Positions 34,318 to 45,513 of a stretch of DNA of 47,576 nt are shown here, piece by piece. The notes beneath the pieces were generated by a model. It had not been told where the DNA came from. It did not search any database and saw nothing but the letters and a program-made list of their open reading frames with translations. Position 1 is the stretch's first letter. Each line of letters begins with the position of its first letter. Both the position numbers and the translations under genes were made by a program. This DNA is from Vitrella brassicaformis (lineage: Eukaryota; Sar; Vitrellaceae), in assembly GCA_001179505.1 (NCBI GenBank), contig CDMY01000369.1, positions 50,359 through 97,934 of the forward strand, written 5' to 3'.

Positions 34318-34664
34318 CGGACAGACAGCTGCCTGCCCAAAGCGATTGATTCTACACAGCCAAGTAGAGGCACCTGCATGCACACCAGGAGAGCGGAAAT
34401 GCCGACAGAGAAGTGATACTTGCAGGAGTGCGTCGTTTCTCACCTTAAATGGACAGCAAACGATGGAGGACCAACATTCTCGCCATCATTATGCACGAGG
34501 GGGGGAGAGGACGCTTTCAGCAGTTGCGAGCTTAGACGAGTTGCGAGCTTAAAAGAGAGTGAGGGAGCGCCTCGCGAGCAAAGAAGCTCAAATCGGCAAT
34601 TGCCCGCGGCCTCAGATCCCATCATCTGCTGGTTGACAGGAGCTGAGCTGCAGTGTGTGTGGCG
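34318..34664. promoter_or_regulatory. Divergent promoter spacer with two TTGCGAGCTTA boxes
   Basis: About 347 bases between the Ser/Pro-rich gene and the STE24 start. Two identical TTGCGAGCTTA boxes stand at 34524-34534 and 34541-34551, 17 bases apart in the same orientation, about 115-140 bases upstream of the STE24 ATG. Part of this spacer toward 34318 may be a 5' exon of the minus-strand gene (a cag acceptor is visible near 34370). Confidence 0.5.
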
Positions 34665-36813
34665 ATGGGCCAGGCGTTGTCGCGTATGTCGTCAGCTCAG
34701 CAGGGCGGCACCCAATGGCTGCCCATGTTCCTCATCTTCAGCACCGGCGTCACCCTGCTGGAGCAGTACCTCGAGTACAGACAGCTCAAAAGAGACTACG
34801 AGAAGAAGATACCGAAGGAACTCAAGGGCATTATCTCTGAGGAACGGTTCCACAAGGCGCAGGTGAGAGAGCAGAGCGAATGAGATGAGAGAATGGTGCA
34901 TGGCTTGTTCGTTCGTTGTGTGAGTGTTTCTTGGTGTGTGGATGGACATCGATATGGATGTGTGTCATCATGTCATGGTCATCAGGCGTACAACGCCGAG
35001 AAGCGCGTGTTTGGGATGTACAAGTCGCTGTTTGACTTTGGGCTGCAGACGGTGTACCTGGTCTTCTTCGTCTACCCATGGATGTGGAGCCTCTCCGGCA
35101 GGTGCTTCGGCACCAACGAGTACGCACAGTCGCTGGGCTTCTGGCTCTTCCACACCGTCATCATGGAACTCATCGGCACGCCATGGTCACTGGTGCGTGC
35201 GTGTGGGGCACGGCAAGGCACACTGAGAGAGGCAGAGCCAGATGGATTGATGGATGGATGGATGATGTGTGTGTGTGTGAGGTCAGTATTACGACTTTGT
35301 GATAGAGGAGCGTCACGGGTTCAACAAGAAGACGATGGCGCTGTTTTGGATGGACAAGCTCAAGTCCAACGCCATCGCTGCCGTCATCGGTCCGCCCATC
35401 ATATGCGCCATCATCTGGATCGTCCACAAGGGCGGCAAGAAAATGTTCCTGTGGGTAAGTCAAGTGTGCACCTCTAGCTAGGGACCGAGGCCCGCCCATA
35501 CGTATGGGCACTTCCATGGTGTGGTGTGTGTGGTGTGGTGTGGTGTGTGTGCAGCTGTGGGGATTCACGATGTGCATATCGCTGGCGGCGCTGTTTATCT
35601 ACCCCAACCTCATCGCCCCGCTCTTCAACAAGTACGAGGCGCTCAAGGATGACAAATTGCGCAAAGAAATCGAAGACCTGGTAAGGCAGGCCTACGGACA
35701 CCCACACCACACACCCATCGTGAGAGAGAGACAGAGAGACAAATGTGTGCGATCGATCGTCAGGCGAGCGGGTTGAAGTTCCCCCTGGGGAAGCTGTACC
35801 AGGTGGACGGCTCCAAGCGGAGCAGCCACTCCAACGCCTACATGTACGGCTTCTGGTTCGAGAAGAGGATCGTACTCTTCGACACACTCCTCAACCTCTC
35901 ACACGACAAAATACTCGCCATACTCGGTTAGCTCAGCCAGTCGCCCTCCTCCTAGGACCCTCTTGCAGACACACCCATACCTGCCTTTGTTTGGTGCATT
36001 GCCATCGCTGTGTGCACTGCAGCCCATGAATTGGGGCACTGGAAGCACGGCCACACATTGCAGATGATGCTGCAGGGGTTTGCCCACCAGTTCGTCATCT
36101 TTTACATCTACAGCGCCGTGGCGTGGAACGAGGGCCTCTTCCGCTCCTTCGGCTTCAACGACAAGAGCGTCCTCATCGGACTCACTCTCTTCTCCCTCAT
36201 CTTCTCGCCTGTAAGAAAGAGCTGAGTGAGCAGCAGACAGACGAAGATGCATTGTGTGGGTGGATGGATGGTGTGGTTGGTGCACGGTGTGGTGCAGGTG
36301 AACGAGGTGATATCTCTGCTGCAGACGCTGCTGAGCCGCGTATATGAGTTCCAGGCGGACCGGTTCTCGGCCTCCCTGGGGTACGGCGACTCGCTCAAGG
36401 GGGGGCTCAAGGAAATCTCAGAGCAGAACCTCTCGTGCTTCAACCCTGACCCTTGGTAAGCAAGTCTTAAGCTGGGGGGGGGGGGGGGGGGGNNNNNNNN
36501 NNNNNNNNNNNNNNNNNNNNNNNNNNNNNNNNNNNNNNNNNNNNNNNNNNNNNNNNNNNNNNNNNNNNNNNNNNNNNNNNNNNNNNNNNNNNNNNNNNNN
36601 NNNNNNNNNNNNNNNNNNNNNNNNNNNNNNNNNNNNNNNNNNNNNNNNNNNNNNNNNNNNNNNNNNNNNNNNNNNNNNNNNNNNNNNNNNNNNNNNNNNN
36701 NNNNNNNNNNNNNNNNNNNNNNNNNNNNNNNNNNNNNNNNNNNNNNNNNNNNNNNNNNNNNNNNNNNNNNNNNNNNNNNNNNNNNNNNNNNNCTTCCTCG
36801 GTTGTGTTGCATG

Positions 36814-36844
<31 letters not shown>

Positions 36845-37039
36845 AGGTATGCCTGGTATCACTACAGCCACCCTCCCCTGGTGGAGCGGCTCAGGGGCAT
36901 CGAGAAGTACCAGGCCACCACCACCACCAGCTGCAGCAGCGAGGGCGACGACCAGCCAGGCAGGACAGAGGCGGCCACTGAGGCCGAGAAGGAGCCACTC
37001 TTAGCAGCGGCGACAGGCGGCAAGGACAAGGAGCTGTGA
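34665..37039 (+). CDS. STE24: CAAX prenyl protease 1 (STE24 / ZMPSTE24)
   Basis: Integral ER/nuclear-membrane zinc metalloprotease (M48) that removes the AAX tripeptide from farnesylated CAAX proteins. Start [15 protein letters not shown] at 34665. The membrane helices are spread over the exons; landmarks are [35 protein letters not shown], the zinc motif [11 protein letters not shown] (HExxH, assembled across the intron ending near 36021) and [20 protein letters not shown] with the third zinc ligand Glu. The C-terminal domain resumes after the gap with [20 protein letters not shown]. The last residues KDKEL resemble a KDEL-type signal; whether it is luminal is unknown. The second 300-N gap sits in the last intron: the exon before ends DPW and the one after starts Y, so the protein is complete. 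Length about 460 residues, normal. Confidence 0.93.
36478..36846. other. 300-N gap inside an intron, with (CTGT)7
   Basis: A poly-G run ends at 36492, 36493-36792 are exactly 300 N, and (CTGT)7 at 36817-36844 abuts the tag acceptor of the last STE24 intron. The round number is a placeholder, and the coding frame on both sides fits the family without missing residues, so only intronic sequence is lost. Confidence 0.85.
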
Positions 37040-37524
37040 GCCGTGTGTACCTGCAGTGTGCATCTGCATGCAAGGAGAGCTCCAAGGAGAGTTCCTCCTG
37101 TATTACATCTTTAAGCGTTGTATACGAAGTGCCGTAGTGTAGTTGTGCGTTCAATTGGTGACAAACATTATCCCCCTCTCTCGTGCGCGCGCGGGAGGGG
37201 GATGAACATTCGGACAGTTGCCCAGTGGACGGTTGTCCTTTCCCACTGACAATTAATGAACATGTGCCACTCACTCATGTAAGTCCTTGCCGTAAGAATC
37301 AGCATGCAACTCGGTCGGATACACACACACGGAAAAAGCCGATAGATAGCTGGACAACCACACACATCAATCATGCAGTGAAGACCCCATCCAGTCAGTC
37401 AACACACTGACTGCACTGCACACCTTACAAGAAACAAAGGACAGCTCAGCCGGCCACAATAGATACCCACTCCCGCGATATCTCCCTCCCTCCCCCAGCC
37501 AAAGTGGTCCATCATCCATATCCC
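37040..37524. other. Intergenic between convergent genes, with hairpin
   Basis: About 485 bases. ATCCCCCTC at 37170-37178 is a perfect inverse repeat of GAGGGGGAT at 37195-37203, with a CG-alternating 16-base loop. It sits between the 3' ends of STE24 and the COX16-like gene, where transcripts from both strands end. Confidence 0.6.
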
Positions 37525-37926
37525 TCACACTTTTGCCTCCTTGGGGAGCTGCTTAAACTGTAGCGCCTCCCCAGTCTTGATCTCCTTCTCCGACTCGTTC
37601 AGGAACTTGACCATCCTGTCATGCTCCTCCTGCAGGCTCAGCTCCCGCTGCCCTATCGACCGCACCCGCAGGTCACGGATCTCAAACTGCCGGTCGATGA
37701 CGACAACGCCCGCCGCCGTGGCGACGAAGAGCATGACGAGAGAGGGCACCCCGGCGGACAGGAGGCCCGTCCGCTTGTCGAACCGCTTGGCGCGCTTCCT
37801 GCTGTACTTGTAGAGGGACCTGTAGAGGTCCTTCTGCAGAAACCGCTCCTTGCGCACCTTGAGCAGGTTCCAGAAGCTCCGCGACCAGCTCCCCACGCCG
37901 CGGACGTTGCCCCAGTCAAGCGTCAT
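37525..37926 (-). CDS. COX16-like small single-pass mitochondrial membrane protein (tentative)
   Basis: Single-exon gene of 133 residues starting MTLDWGNVRGVGSWSRSFWN. An Arg/Lys-rich N-terminal half leads to one hydrophobic helix, GVPSLVMLFVATAAGVVVI, followed by a charged helix (IRDLRVRSIGQRELSLQEEH). COX16, a cytochrome c oxidase assembly factor of the inner mitochondrial membrane, has the same order: basic residues, a GVP-containing helix, then a charged tail with an L-S-L-x-x-E-x segment. The match is short and could be a coincidence of small inner-membrane proteins; the N-terminal extension is longer than in animals. Arg-rich N terminus fits mitochondrial import. It is divergent from RACK1 over 215 bases and convergent with STE24. 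Confidence 0.45.
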   Translation of the reverse strand: MTLDWGNVRGVGSWSRSFWNLLKVRKERFLQKDLYRSLYKYSRKRAKRFDKRTGLLSAGVPSLVMLFVATAAGVVVIDRQFEIRDLRVRSIGQRELSLQEEHDRMVKFLNESEKEIKTGEALQFKQLPKEAKV

Positions 37927-38141
37927 CGATCTCGCCTGATGGATGAGCGAGGTCAGTCAAAATGCACTCATCTGCGGCCGTACCAAGCACCAAACCGCAA
38001 CACCTGCAGTGTTCTCAGCCGACACAGCCTGGAAAAGCACCACCCCATGCTGATCTAGGGTGCTGCCTGAAACCGCTGCTGTGTGGAGATCTCGGCGCTT
38101 TGAGACGGCCTTCGCGTGGCTGTGCGTGTGGTTCGGTCGGT
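37927..38141. promoter_or_regulatory. Divergent promoter spacer, COX16-like / RACK1
   Basis: A 215-base spacer between two divergent ATGs. No TGCGAGCT or AAACCCT box is seen here. Confidence 0.4.
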
Positions 38142-39815
38142 ATGGCGGAGAGCACGCTTCGTTTCTGCGGTGTGTTACAGGGTCACCGGGGGTGGGTGAC
38201 GTCCATCTCGTGCACCATCGACGCACCCAACGTCGTCATCTCCTCCTCGCGAGGTACACACACACACCGAAGAGGGCAATTAAGGAGGGGGAAGGGAGAA
38301 GGGGGGCAGCCAGCCGGGGGGAGATCTGATCTGACCTGTGTGCCTTGGTTGGTATGATGTATGGTGCCTGCAGATAAGAAGGTGATCTTGTGGAATATCA
38401 CGCCAGACAACCCAGAGCAGTACGGCTATGCCAAGAGAGCACTCTCAGGGTCAGCCCAGCCAACTAACCACACACGGTTGATATGCCACCACTGCTGGCA
38501 CCACTGGTTGGTACGCGCCTCACCTGTCTGTCTGTCTGTCTGGTTGGTTCTTCCGTCCATCAGTCACTCCCAGCCGGTGCAGGATGTGGTTTTGTCCACG
38601 GACGGGCAGTTCGCCCTCTCGGGATCTTGGGGTCAGTGACGCCACGCCACGCGAGGCCATGTGTATACTATAGCCAGCTGACATGGCTCTGTGTGTATGT
38701 GTGTGTGTCCCATGCCATGCTGGGTTGGTGGCAGACAAGACTCTCCGTCTGTGGGATCTGAACAAGGGCGAGTCGGTGCGGTCATTCGTCGGCCACACAG
38801 GCGACATCTTCTCCGTCGCATTCTCAGTCGACAACAGACAAATCGTCTCCGGTGAGTAAGAAGCAAGGTCATTCATGTCGTCTGTCTGTGCAGATGGATG
38901 GATGGAAGGGTGGGTCGATGTGTATTTAATGCACATGTGTGTGTGTGTGCAGGGAGTCGCGACAAGACGATCAAGTTGTGGAACACGTTGGCCGAGTGCA
39001 AGTACACCATCCTCGACGACCAGCACACCGACTGGATCAGCTGCGTCCGATTCAGCCCATCAGCCAAACAGCCTATCATCGTCTCATGCGGATGGGACAA
39101 ACTCGTCAAGGTCAACACAACACCAACCACCTCCCTCCAACTATCTCCCTCTCTGTGTGTGTGTGTGTGTTTAGGTGTGGAGTCTGACCAACTGCAAGCT
39201 GAAGACCAACCTGGCCGGCCACAGCGGCCCCCTGTACACGGTGACCATCTCGCCCGACGGCTCCCTGTGCGCCAGCGGCGGCAAGGACGGCACGGCGATG
39301 CTGTGGGACGTCAACGAGGGCAAACACCTCTACTCCCTCGAGGCGGGCGTCACCATCAACGCACTCTGCTTCTCCCCCAAGAACTACTGGCTGTGCGCCG
39401 CTACAGACAACTCCATCAAGGTCACTGTGGTCACACACACAGACCACAGACGGACACGACAGACAGAGAGCGACGGGTGTACGGTGTGTGGTGTGGTGAC
39501 TGTGGCAGATATGGGATTTGGAGAATAAGAATGTGTTGGAGGAGCTGCACCCGACGGAGCCGTCCAAGTCGGGCCTCCCATGGTGCGTTTCGCTCACCTG
39601 GAGCGCCGACGGAAACACACTCTTCGCTGGGTACGTACGTCACGTCAGGTGGCACGTGTGTATGTCACCACAGAGAGAGAACAGAGAGAGAGACATGTCT
39701 GTCTGTATGTATGTCTGCCTGCCCTTGTCTTCGACCTCTCTGTGTGTGTGTGTGGAATATCAGGTCGACGGACACCAACATCTACGTGTACGAGATTGCA
39801 CGTCAAACCTACTAG
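38142..39815 (+). CDS. RACK1: RACK1, WD40 scaffold of the small ribosomal subunit
   Basis: Seven-bladed WD40 propeller that binds the 40S subunit head and signalling kinases. Start [20 protein letters not shown] at 38142 is the typical N terminus; stop TAG at 39813-39815 after EIARQTY. Blades follow in order: [107 protein letters not shown] and [10 protein letters not shown]. Exons break inside blades (DKT split after GSW) and each intron returns to frame. Length about 320 residues, the family norm. Very highly conserved, so the call is near certain. Shares a divergent spacer with the COX16-like gene. Confidence 0.96.
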
Positions 39816-40579
39816 ACAAACAAGACAATGGCGGGCAAGACAAGGCACTACATGTTCGTGTGCGTGTGCGTGGTTGCGTGAGCTAAAGGACGGGGGGTGG
39901 ATGTGATTGATGTCTGGAAGGAAGGCAATTAGCCCTGCGGTCGGTGCATTCGGTGGATGCATCGGAAGCGAGCTGTCTCCTTCGTGCGTGTGCACACACA
40001 TACTTGCCTATTACGTTGCTCGACTCGCCTAATTGCTGGCCTGACTGCCTGTCGCCCCCTCTGTAATGCCGTAAGGATGGCCGGCCGCCGGCGGCCCCGC
40101 CCCCCCTTCAAGGGGGAGGGAGCCGTGGCCGCCTTCCTTGACTGCCAGCTTTGATAGCGCTGAACAAACACGTCACACCGTCTGTGAGTGGTGCAATCGA
40201 TGCTATCAGTGGTGCATTAAGGATCACGTGTGTGTTCGGACGCTTTGCTGGAGGAAGGGCATGGGGAGGGAGGATTCATTCGCGCGTCGATGGCTGGCAG
40301 GCAGGCAAGGCGATGCACATGCAGGCGATGTGACACTCGTGGTGGTGTGTGTGTGTGTGTGAGCCGCACAGACAGCACAGCACGGCACGGCTGCTGACTT
40401 CCGATGTCAGTCACCTGAATGGCTGCACAAGTTTTCTTTATGATGACGGCACGGCACGACAGGCACGAAGGCAGTCAGCGCACACGCGTGGCACACACAG
40501 ACACGTGCTGGCAACCGTTATGGTACACACACACACCACAAACCGGTCAGTCAGTCAGCGACCGCCCTCCCCTCCTGCA
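39816..40579. other. Intergenic, GC-rich self-complementary segment
   Basis: About 765 bases between convergent genes. Around 40078-40130 GGCCGGCCGCCGGCGGCC and CCCCCTTCAAGGGGG can fold on themselves. Further on are short TG and GGCACG repeats. No gene seen. Confidence 0.5.
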
Positions 40580-42199
40580 CTATAGCGCTGCAAACCCATC
40601 GGACTCACTTCGCACCCCAATGTCGTGCTCATCCCCTACGTCATCCCCTTCGCCCTCTCCCTCGCTCCAAACCAACTCATCAGCCAACTGCAGCCGCGGC
40701 AACGGCGAAAACGGCGCCAAAGGGGACCAATGTCCGTCTCCGTCGCTATCGCTGCTCTTTCTCGCCTGCACTCGAAACGGTGTGGTTGTGCTCTTGGCCA
40801 GCAGGGCATCAAACTCGTCTATGGCATGCCTCACCGCATCAAAATGCGACTTTGGCAGGGCTGCGAAGGCATCGCCTCCCCCTCCCCCTCCCCCTGCACC
40901 TTGCTGACGCACCCCAAAGGAACACGCCAGGTCGTCCAGCATGGCCTTGAGCGCCCCCATCTCTCCCCCACCAACAGTACTACCACCCCCACCCCCACAA
41001 CCGCCCTCGATGCTGTCGAGCTCTTGCCGCATCGCACACCAATGCGCCCGGCCGTCAGAGAAGAAGTTGGGCACATCAGCCGGCCCTCGCGAACGAGAGA
41101 TGTGTGTGGTTGAGGGGTTTGGCGGGTGGCGTGCGACGGGGGAGTGCTGCGATGGGGCGGCAGGGGGTGCAGGCGGGCCCGGGTCGAGGAGGGTGTTGAG
41201 CGAGGAGGGGAGAGAGCAGAAGGAGGCCGTGGGGGTGGGGGCTGGGGGGGTTGGCCTGGTGGGATGCCGAGTGTTGCTCTTGCTTCGCTCAAAGGCGCGG
41301 ATGTGGGCCGTCAGGACATCGATACATGAGTAGCTCTTGACCTGACGCGCACTGCAGAGGAGAAAAGAAAGGCATGTGGGTGGATGGATGGATGGATGGA
41401 TGGGCGTTCGGGGTGGGGTGCCTACAGGTGCAGTGGCTCGAGGCCTTTGCGGTTTGGCAGGTGTGGGTCAGCGCCCTTGAGCAGCAGGTACTTGCACACG
41501 TCGGCAGCCCCTCTCGCCACCGCCCACAGCAGCGGCGTACGCCTCTTGCTATCATACCTAAGGAGGAACCAAGAACGGACAAAAGGATCATCATTTGCAA
41601 ATGGGTGGGCTCCCTCCCCTCCCGGCTGCCGCCTTCGGGGCTGTGCTCTGCTCACTTGTCGATGGACGCCAGTGCGCCGTTATCGATGAGCAGCCGACAT
41701 AACTCCACACAACCGCTACCACTCGCCCAATGCTGGATGGTGTGATTGATGTATCCCACACACACATACACACAGGTGTCAATGACTGAGGAAGAGCGGT
41801 GTGGCTGACCCACCAGGGCAGATCGCTGCATGTCATCTTCAGCCGTCGCCGCCGTGGCAGCCGCGGCACCAGCCAGCCCCTCCGCCCTGCGCAAGAAGCT
41901 CTCAGCAGCCGGGAGGTGCTCGGAGAGAACCACATCGACTGCAGAGCGATACCCCGCCGCCCTGAAGTTGCCCGTGGTGTCCCAGTTGGCCGCCACAAAG
42001 AAGGCGTCCTGGCATGTCTGTCATACGTATGACACACACACACACCGCAGGAATTGAACGAGGAGAAGCCAGTGACGAGAAGGTGAGTTCCGTTGAACCA
42101 ATCGCGTTGAACCTTCAGGACAGCGTCTGACGGCGATGTTGTTTCCTGAAGCTTCAGGAACTGGCTCAGCAACGAGCCCTTCGCAATGGCGTCGCTCAT
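40580..42199 (-). CDS. Ankyrin-repeat protein with disordered Gly/Pro-rich C terminus
   Basis: Start MSDAIAKGSLLSQFLKLQET at 42199. Exons run down to the stop at 40580. The N-terminal part has degenerate ankyrin units, the clearest being CVELCRLLIDNGALASIDK and then RRTPLLWAVARGAADVCKYL with LLKGADPHLPNRKGLEPLHL, each helix-turn-helix-loop unit of about 33 residues. Between the first units is an Ala-rich loop (AGAAAATAATAEDDMQ). After the repeats comes a Pro-rich stretch, a short ordered segment (VPNFFSDGRAHWCAMRQELD), poly-Gly, and an acidic Ser-rich end. Probably a protein-binding adaptor; partner unknown. The intron borders around 41345-41430 and 41560-41655 follow from the repeat frame. 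Tandem upstream of nothing on its own strand until the ICMT-like gene about 900 bases away. Confidence 0.7.
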
Positions 42200-43098
42200 C
42201 GATGCGATGTGGGCGGCCGGTCGGTTAACAAGGGTTTTGGGCGATCGGCGGGGTTTGACGGCGAGGATTTATCAACCAGACATCGTTGGTCTTGCTCCTT
42301 CACGGCAGATTTGTCCGGTGCCCTCCGCAATGAGTCAATTGTGGCTAGTCGTTGCTCGACGGGTCCGTCAATTCATCAACCAGAAATATCGAAGGCACTC
42401 CCCAGCCGTGAAGCTAGGAGCATTTGGACCTCCTGCCTGACGTGTCATCCCTGACGGCCGCCATGAGACCGTCAGAACGGACCGTAGAGCAGGATACCGA
42501 AATGTTCATCACGTGGCGGAGGCCATATCTATCAAGAATATGTGAGTGGCATCCATATCCAAACGGAACAAAGCCTCGGCTGAAGAAAAGTGTGCTCTCT
42601 GTACACATACACACGTGTCGACAAGCAGAATGTCACACAAGGCCGTCGCTTTGCGACACCTGCAATGCCATCCATCCATCCAGCCGTGCTGTGGAATACC
42701 ATCCCCTCCATCTATTCACGCGATGCAAAAAGCATACAGACGCTGCTCTCGCCCCAACCTCCAGCATCTTCCACCGAAACGCTCTCGCACCCTGTCGATC
42801 TGTGCAGCTACACACATGCGTGTCAGTGTGTTGTGTGTCGGGCAGCAGCCCAGCGTCTGTGCGATGGCAGCAGACCTTACAATGAATACGTTACAGTCGC
42901 AGGAAGAGACGGTGGGTGGATTACGTACGCAATGCATCCGCTCCCGCGTTGCTATTGCACTCAGATCAGGCAGGCTATGTATAGGTAGACAGTGAGAGAG
43001 AGAGGATGTATTGACAGAGTGGAAGGGGAAAGGAGGCGAAGCCAGCCCCCCCCCCCCCTCTCTGTGTGCGTGTGATTGTGATTGTGTGCGGTCTGTCT
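42200..43098. other. Intergenic 900 bases, possible short + strand ORFs
   Basis: Between the ankyrin start and the stop of the ICMT-like gene. A + ORF at 42330-42440 encodes 36 residues (MSQLWLVVARRVRQFINQ...), basic and possibly an exon, and an ATG in a strong gccgcc context stands at 42463. Neither extends convincingly through plausible splices. A small unknown + gene is possible but I cannot support it. Confidence 0.3.
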
Positions 43099-44483
43099 TC
43101 AGAAGAGTGCGGGGAAGGGCGTGAGTTTGGGCAGGAAGGCGTATGTGTGTGCCTTGTAGGCCTCGAAGCCGGGGTACCGCGAGAGCGACTTGTCCTTCTT
43201 GGTGGCATTGGGGACGAACACCCCCAGCCACCACACCAGACACACACACCAACCGACCCAGCTCTTGGCCATCATGCAGTACCTGACACACACACACGCA
43301 CACATCACAACACAACACATTTGTCTGCAGCCAGCGAGTCGCGACTCACCCGGCGTAGATCAGGACCTCCCCGAGGTATCCTGGGTTGCGTGTGCGCTGG
43401 TACATGCCATCGGTGATAAGGCCCTTCCTGTACTTGAGCATGCAGTACGTCTGCGCGTCCGTCACGAACTGAATGAACCAACCATAGAATTGAATGGCGT
43501 CACAGTAGTCGACAAGGAGAGGCGGCTTGGCTTTCCTTCTCTCTCTCCAAGCCAGCCAGCCCACCTACATTTAGGAAGATGCCCCACATAAAGGAGAAGA
43601 GCGCCAGGCCGATGCGCCAGGGGGGCAGCTCGCGAGTGGTCCACGCCTGTCGTGAGTGACACAACAGAGGACGGATGGAAGAACACACACACACAGAAGT
43701 GGGGTTGCGGTAGGTAAGTGTGAGTGTCTGTCGTGGGCCGGCCTTACGAGGGCTACGGCGATGGAGAGGTAGCTGTTGGCCATCGTGAAGGTCATCCAGA
43801 ACTCGGCGTTGCCCAGCTCGAACTCAAAATTCTGCCACACACATCAATCACACATATCAGTGAGTGATGCCTCCCTCCTGTGCGCCGCGCCCATTCTTCC
43901 GCTGCTCTGCTCACCTTGAAGGGGAAGGTCTGCACCCACCGAGCAAAGCACACAAAGCGCCACAGCAGCAAGCAGAAAGTGCACACAATGCCGGCCGGCG
44001 TCTGTCGATCGATCTGTGTGGTGGGTGTTGGGTGCGCTGCGCTCACCGAGTAGATGGTGATCCAGAAGAGGGCGTAGCAGGTGTGCATGACGAAGTACAC
44101 CACAATGGGCAGCTCGTAGTTGTTGAAAGCCACCATCATCAGCATGATGAAGACGGGCACAAACGCCTTGTGGAGATTGATGGCCTGGTTCGCTGATCAA
44201 GTGACACACACAGGCCAACCACACACACACACACACGCGTGTACAACGGACCGTCAGCACACCCTCCCTCCCTTCCTCCCCTTCCGCGTGTCTGTCTTTC
44301 GTTGTCTTCTTACTTACTTGTCTTAAAGCCGAATGTGGGTCCGAATCTGATGTCCGCTATATCAGTGCCATAGAGGGGGCCCGACGGCTTGGCCGCCGCC
44401 TCATCCTTCTTGACAGCGGCGTCCAGCTGCTCAGTGCTGCCACTGGCAGTGCTGGGGGGCGTGCGGGTGTCGGGAGGCGCCAT
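43099..44483 (-). CDS. Multi-pass membrane protein of the ICMT / DUF1295-like methyltransferase group
   Basis: Start MAPPDTRTPPSTASGSTEQL at 44483; exon 1 ends FGFKT, the next begins NQAINLHKAFVPVFIMLMMV. Six or so exons on the minus strand alternate hydrophobic helices: NYELPIVVYFVMHTCYALFW, FTMANSYLSIAVALV, IGLALFSFMWGIFLNV. The C-terminal half has GMYQRTRNPGYLGEVLIYAG, like the R-x-P-x-Y-x-G-E motif of membrane methyltransferases and DUF1295 proteins, then SRYPGFEAYKAHTYAFLP, like the final conserved segment of that group. The predicted activity is SAM-dependent methylation or a steroid-reductase-like reaction; substrate unknown. Ends LTPFPALF at 43099. Upstream, telo-box-like sequences lie 190-220 bases away. 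Confidence 0.6.
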
Positions 44484-45513
44484 TGTCACTGTGCTGTGCG
44501 CTGGTCAGGTGTGTTGTCAGAAGGTCAAAGGGGCCCACTGCGCTCCGAAGAATCTGAAAAGATGAAGGCTCAGAGTGCTGGCTCCACCCCGACGATGTCA
44601 CGTGTGTGTGTACGTTGAGCTGACGTCAGATCTCCCCGCTTGTGTCGCCCGAAATGTCGCGCGCTGACGAAACCCTGAAACCCAAACCCTGCATTCGGAA
44701 ACCCTGCAGATGTTGCACACAGTCAATACGTCAGTCAATTGATTGATTCACGAAGGCGCGAAAAAGTCATCGATACACACACACAGCCATACATGTGGGT
44801 GGCTGGCTGCGCTCACAAATACCGCACAGACCAACCGCCCCACTCACTCAGTCACTCACCACGCACACACTGTGAGTGTCATCTCATGCACCGATCACTC
44901 GTGTCGTTCAGCTGTCTGTCTGTCTGTCTGTCTGCCTGTCTGTGTGTTAGCCACAAATATATATCAGATTCTACCTACCATCAGCTGACTGCACCACGCA
45001 CAAACGCACACATCAATCACATGTATGTATCACCCACCCAGCACTGCACTAACCTCATCCCCGACACACCACCACACAATCACACAATCACACGATAGAG
45101 AGGCGCTCCTCTCATCCATCCATCCATCCATCCATCTGGCAAGGCAAGGCAGCTACAGCATGACACTGAGCGCACGTTGTCGATAGACAGACACGGCGCA
45201 TTATCCATCCCTCTCTCTCTGCTCTCTCTATCCCTCTCTCTCTCTTTGGTCCGAAAAACGCAACTCACCATGCCAATGGCTCACCACGCTGGCAGCATCC
45301 ATCACACGCCCTTCCTCTCTGCTGATGGGCCGCCGTCTGTGGAGTGGCCAAGTAATGGTGACAATGTGAGGAATGGCCACACACTGCCGGCATCTCTCGG
45401 GCACACCACACGCAGAGGCTGCACCAGCGGCGGACAACCAAAGAAACGTCTACCCATCAGACACCGCTGCTGGCGAGACCTGCGACCAGCGACCAGCTCC
45501 GCTTCCTCTAGAT
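44484..45513. promoter_or_regulatory. Spacer with clustered AAACCCT boxes upstream of the ICMT-like gene
   Basis: About 1 kb. Four AAACCC(T) units stand at 44670-44676, 44678-44683, 44684-44690 and 44699-44705, and TGATTGATTCACG at 44740-44752. The rest holds the 3' untranslated region of the hemerythrin gene with (CTGT)n near 44910-44940 and (CATC)6 at 45113-45136. No gene seen. Confidence 0.45.
45113..45136. repeat. (CATC)6 repeat
   Basis: Six uninterrupted CATC units in the spacer downstream of the hemerythrin-domain gene. Confidence 0.8.

Noticed and set aside
37020-37039. KDKEL end of STE24 as a firm ER-retention signal
   Set aside because: The topology of the C terminus is not known from the sequence, and STE24 is already an ER membrane protein.
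42330-42440. Short basic ORF as a small gene
   Set aside because: Only 36 residues, no continuation by plausible splicing and no recognisable similarity.
44670-44705. AAACCCT cluster as an interstitial telomere
   Set aside because: Only four imperfect units in 36 bases, in a promoter spacer; more like a telo-box cluster.
23083-45136. CATC and CTGT repeats as a CRISPR-like array
   Set aside because: They are uninterrupted tetranucleotides without unique spacers.
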